From SAR324 cluster bacterium (GTDB lineage Bacteria; SAR324; NAC60-12), in assembly GCA_028281495.1 (NCBI GenBank), contig JANQJU010000088.1, forward strand, positions 1 through 64,000: a DNA stretch of 64,000 nt, read 5' to 3'. Below the pieces are notes generated by a model that saw only the letters and a program-made list of their open reading frames with translations, searched no databases and was not told the DNA's origin. The position numbers and the translations under genes were made by a program. This document shows, piece after piece, positions 61,250 through 64,000 of the stretch. Within the stretch, counting starts at the first letter, position 1, and each line of letters starts with the position of its first letter.

Positions 61250-62980
61250 TTAATATTCACTTGAGATCATTTCGCACTCAAAGCGATCAGTTATCCCCTG
61301 CTTCATAAGCCAGTAGGCATAAGTTTCCAAAGTGTCGAAGTGACGCGATATGAATTGATGCAATTCGTGTTGCGAATGTTGAATATTAGCTACCAAACCA
61401 TGGATTTCTGGCACCATTTTAAGATATTCAACCACGCTCACACGCCCTCGGTACCCTCGCTCACATCCATTTAGTTCACAAGGGCTTGAAGAATTGGCTT
61501 TCCACTCCCAGTCCCCTACCTGAACCTTGCAGTCTGGACAGAGACGCCTTACCAACCGTTGGGCGGTGATTCGCTTGACGAGTGAAGTCACCATCCAAAG
61601 TGGAACATCCATGCTCATGAGGCGTGTGAAGGTTTCAACCACTCCATTTGTATGCAAGGTACTAAGCACCAAGTGACCGGTGTTGGCCAATTGAAAAGCA
61701 AGCAGAGCTGCTTCGGCTGTCCTCAGTTCTCCCACGAGAATCACCTTTGGGGCTTGCCGAAGCAACATTCTCAACCCATCTTCAAAGCTGATACGAATAC
61801 CTCGCTCCAATTCAATCGGATCGCTCGTGCACTCAGTTTGTGAAAACTCATGGCGCTGATATTCAATCGGATCTTCCAACGTTCGAATAGCTGGTTCACC
61901 TAAATTTCGATAAAGGTACAGTAGCCACGAATACAAGGTTGTCGTTTTTCCGCTTCCCGTAGGGCCTGTGATCAAAAGCATGCCACCTTGCTTCATGGCC
62001 TTTCGGGATGCATTCTCTAGATCTCGCAGAATTTCAGGTTTTAAGATCAAGCGACTGGGAGCGACATCGATACTAGTTGGATCAAGACGTCTTAAAACAA
62101 ATATTTCATAGCGTTCTCCATCGAAACTGATAGGCCCAACAGAAACACGGAAATCTTCTCCAAAGGCTTGGAGTTTACCGTCTTGCACCCCAAAACGCCG
62201 CGTCACATCCAGGCCCGCACGACGTTTCAAGTCCAATGCCACTGCTGGATGTGCTTCTAAATCATAAAGGGTTTGAGGTTTAAAAGCCCGACGCTCTCCA
62301 TTCACGTGAAAGAAGACTTCGACCCATCCCATCCGTTCATTCACCAGACGAGGGCTAGGCTTGATTTCAACATCCGAAGCCTTTTGCTCCACGGCCGATT
62401 CCAGAATGAAATCCACCATCAGTTCAATTTTCCGATCCCGCTCAAATCCTTGAGAAGTAATTGTAGCCTGACGTCGGTACTGCTGAAGGTGCTGATGGCC
62501 AACTTCTAAAAAACGTTCAACCACCGATCGAGTGGCCAGAGCCCATTGAGAAGAGAGGTGCCAAAAGATGTTTTTCAAGTGACAATGAATCTCGTCTTGT
62601 ATCGAGCTTGCCTCGAAATCAGCCAAATAGAGCACAGTGCCTGATTCGCGATTTATTCCAATCGGACACAGGAGCACCGGACTCGGTGGCATGTCGTCAC
62701 GCTCTAACTTTTCAACGTATTCTCGCCTCAACCGATCATCAATTGGGAATTTCCACTCTTCAGAGAAAAATGGTTGCACTCCCTGCTGTTGTGCCAGTTT
62801 CCGGTAGAGCAACTTTTCCGCTTCTTGTTGATTCAAACGTCGCTGCCGGACCAGCCAATCACATATCAATTCCCCAATTCGCGGTTGACGTGGATCTTTG
62901 CGTTGTGCTTGCAAAAAGATCGGAACCAATTCTGCTGTTATCCATTCTTCTTCTACAAACAATGACGCTAGCTTCTTCAA
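61250..62980 (-). CDS. GspE/PilB-type secretion ATPase in a T4SS operon
   Basis: A 576-residue hexameric ATPase of the type II secretion/type IV pilus extension family. It has an N-terminal MshEN-like helical region (about 1-110), an N2 domain, a P-loop GPTGSGKTTTL (about 337), a Walker B VILVGELRT, and a HLVLSTLHTNG histidine box. A zinc tetracysteine of the GspE/PilB form is present (CPDC near 479, then C-x4-C near 498-503), which VirB11 ATPases lack. No ATG is possible: the start is TTG 62980, limited by an upstream in-frame stop, with ATGAGG as ribosome site. Its place between the pilin gene and the small first gene suggests it serves this secretion system. Confidence 0.9.
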   Translation of the reverse strand: MKKLASLFVEEEWITAELVPIFLQAQRKDPRQPRIGELICDWLVRQRRLNQQEAEKLLYRKLAQQQGVQPFFSEEWKFPIDDRLRREYVEKLERDDMPPSPVLLCPIGINRESGTVLYLADFEASSIQDEIHCHLKNIFWHLSSQWALATRSVVERFLEVGHQHLQQYRRQATITSQGFERDRKIELMVDFILESAVEQKASDVEIKPSPRLVNERMGWVEVFFHVNGERRAFKPQTLYDLEAHPAVALDLKRRAGLDVTRRFGVQDGKLQAFGEDFRVSVGPISFDGERYEIFVLRRLDPTSIDVAPSRLILKPEILRDLENASRKAMKQGGMLLITGPTGSGKTTTLYSWLLYLYRNLGEPAIRTLEDPIEYQRHEFSQTECTSDPIELERGIRISFEDGLRMLLRQAPKVILVGELRTAEAALLAFQLANTGHLVLSTLHTNGVVETFTRLMSMDVPLWMVTSLVKRITAQRLVRRLCPDCKVQVGDWEWKANSSSPCELNGCERGYRGRVSVVEYLKMVPEIHGLVANIQHSQHELHQFISRHFDTLETYAYWLMKQGITDRFECEMISSEY

Positions 62981-62986
62981 TATGCC

Positions 62987-63271
62987 TCATTCGACATCAC
63001 CTTGGGGGGACCTCCTAGCAAACTCTGATTGAAGCGCTTGAATTAAGGATTCCAGCGGTTGACGGTTCCCCTCATTCCACTGATCCATAACGGGCTTTAC
63101 TTGGTTTGCTAGAAACAAAACCACAACTTCCTTCATCGTCCAGCGCAGGTGGGTGTGGTCAGCAGCCGCTTGTGCAAACGATTTAAGAGCTTGGTGTAAT
63201 TCTGCTGGAACCACTACGTGAAACGGTTGAGTTTCTTGAATATGCAGTTGGCTCTGTGAAGCTAATTTCAT
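62987..63271 (-). CDS. Small protein, first gene of the T4SS operon
   Basis: A 94-residue protein with a likely beta strand at the start (PFHVVVPAELHQALKSFAQ) followed by helices. That order, with a short strand ending in VP and then helix A, is reminiscent of ribbon-helix-helix DNA-binding proteins such as operon autoregulators, but this is a fold guess. It ends 6 bases before the GspE-like gene start. If it is a repressor, its target would be the AT-rich tract directly upstream. Confidence 0.6.
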   Translation of the reverse strand: MKLASQSQLHIQETQPFHVVVPAELHQALKSFAQAAADHTHLRWTMKEVVVLFLANQVKPVMDQWNEGNRQPLESLIQALQSEFARRSPQGDVE

Positions 63272-63319
63272 TGTTTCTTTTCCTGAACGAGTGAGTTCAA
63301 AATCACATGCAGATAAGTA

Positions 63320-63348
63320 TATTTAAAATACGTAATTAGTGATGTAAA
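63320..63348 (-). promoter_or_regulatory. Weak candidate promoter of the T4SS operon
   Basis: On the minus strand TTTACA (63348-63343, a 5/6 match to TTGACA) is followed after 17 bases by TAAATA (63325-63320), a poor -10. TATACT a few bases further on is a better hexamer at too long a spacing. The surrounding DNA is so AT-rich that chance matches are expected. Confidence 0.3.
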
Positions 63349-63698
63349 GATTTATTTTCACTGAAAAATTTTTATGTATCCAATCATGGATATAAATTTG
63401 ATTAAATTTATCTAAAAAGAAACAATGTATTTTCCATTAATGAGCTTATTAATCACTTTATTTGTTATAAAATTATTAATATTTCATTATAAACCCTTTT
63501 ATATCAACAGTTAAAAAACAAACTGTCATTTTTTCAAATAGTTGCTAAAATTAGCTATGCTGAATTCAAAAAAAGGAAATTACACTTCTGCATTTTTTTT
63601 GATGATTCACTGTTTGACAGCTATCTATTAAATTAAGTTTGAAACGAATTTTGATTTGACTAATTGGAAAAATATTTCCGATGTATTTTTTGTTTTGA

Positions 63699-63986
63699 CT
63701 GGATTTGAAGTCTCAAGAAAGCTTGCTGTTGAAATCTTCTCAATCTGAAGGATTGGATTACCTCTACTCAGATTTGAAGAAAATAGAGTGATCAGGCTAT
63801 GGAGCAGGACTTACCAATGTTGACGAATTCATCAGCTCGGATGGAGTCGTATCTTCACGCTATAGAAAGTTAACGAAAGCTTTTGCTCAAGTTGAGTCAA
63901 GAATAGGAGGTCAGATCGTAAGGTTGAACAAAATATCGACCTCAAGCACAAATGCGGAACTACGGTCTAAGGTTTTGAGGTTCTGA
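63699..63986 (+). pseudogene. Possible remnant of a protein-coding gene with one internal stop
   Basis: One frame reads 30 codons, a TGA (63789-63791), then 64 more codons to TGA 63984-63986. The translated text has protein-like composition on both sides (for example YSDLKKIE before the stop and TNVDEFISSDGVVSSRYRKL after it), and local GC is higher than in the adjacent tract. No ATG start is present. It could be a decayed gene or chance. Confidence 0.2.
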
Positions 63987-64000
63987 TAGATAAAATGAAG

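Larger units (their letters stand above)
63272..64000. other. AT-rich gene-poor tract upstream of the T4SS operon
   Basis: No intact gene is visible. From 63301 to 63660 the GC content is only about 22% by hand count, far below the neighbouring genes; from 63661 to the edge it rises to about 38%. The low-GC part should contain the operon promoter. I saw no long direct or inverted repeats, no origin-like iterons and no recognisable oriT nick motif. The right-hand part holds a possible broken frame, listed separately. Confidence 0.7.

Noticed and set aside
63799..63873. 24-codon ATG frame in the AT-rich tract
   Set aside because: It is too short, has no clear ribosome site, and lies in a different frame from the more protein-like remnant.

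Overview
The window looks like part of the chromosome of a Gram-negative, proteobacteria-like organism of moderate GC content. The evidence is an MsbA-type lipid exporter, RppH, lipoproteins with lipoboxes, an F-type type IV secretion apparatus, a TssH/ClpV ATPase and standalone ribosomal protein genes. The density of multidomain signalling proteins recalls deltaproteobacterial or SAR324-like genomes, but nothing here fixes the lineage and I give that only as a guess. No transposase, prophage or CRISPR array is visible.

Layout. 1-9967 (+): end of an unidentified gene, a 1739-residue membrane-anchored nSTAND ATPase with two complete seven-blade WD40 propellers, a molybdopterin oxidoreductase, a cupin and a Na+/phosphate symporter. 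9984-11656 (-): a small operon of PD-(D/E)XK-like, HD-domain and metallo-beta-lactamase-like proteins. 11802-18496 (+): two tandem paralogous GT-C-type membrane proteins followed by TssH/ClpV with no other recognised T6SS gene. 18502-24857 (-): an SDR, a glutathione peroxidase and a 1634-residue Ser/Thr kinase-ATPase-TPR-GAF-adenylate cyclase fusion. 25187-30000: an unknown protein, a ferredoxin-NADP reductase and trpBA. 30192-35306: an orphan UgpC/MalK-type ATPase and a four-gene signalling operon (PAS kinase, single-domain receiver, cNMP-like-domain kinase, receiver fused to an RsbW-like ATPase). 35558-48625: housekeeping and transport genes (rppH, parA-like, cysS, a phosphoesterase, msbA-like, a SpoIIE-type phosphatase, an aminotransferase, tRNA-Pro(GGG), aroG) and an HTTM membrane-protein operon. 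48804-50023 (-): rpsD, rpmB, rpmG.

50179-63271 (-) is a tightly packed operon for an F-type (TraL-E-B-C-G) type IV secretion system, read from an AT-rich gene-poor tract at the right edge. Genes repeatedly overlap by ATGA, so it is one translationally coupled unit. Unusually it carries a GspE/PilB-type hexameric ATPase between the pilin gene and the promoter side. It lacks, within the window, a coupling protein, a relaxase and recognisable TraU/TraW/TraN/TraF homologues. This is the best candidate for an under-described system here.

The signalling genes may form a network: one candidate adenylate cyclase, two paralogous proteins with cNMP-like sensor domains (one histidine kinase, one SpoIIE phosphatase) and a receiver fused to an anti-sigma-type kinase. 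Both sensor domains, however, lack the usual phosphate-binding arginine, so direct cAMP reading is doubtful. Domain and family calls are from motif recognition by eye; no database search was run.
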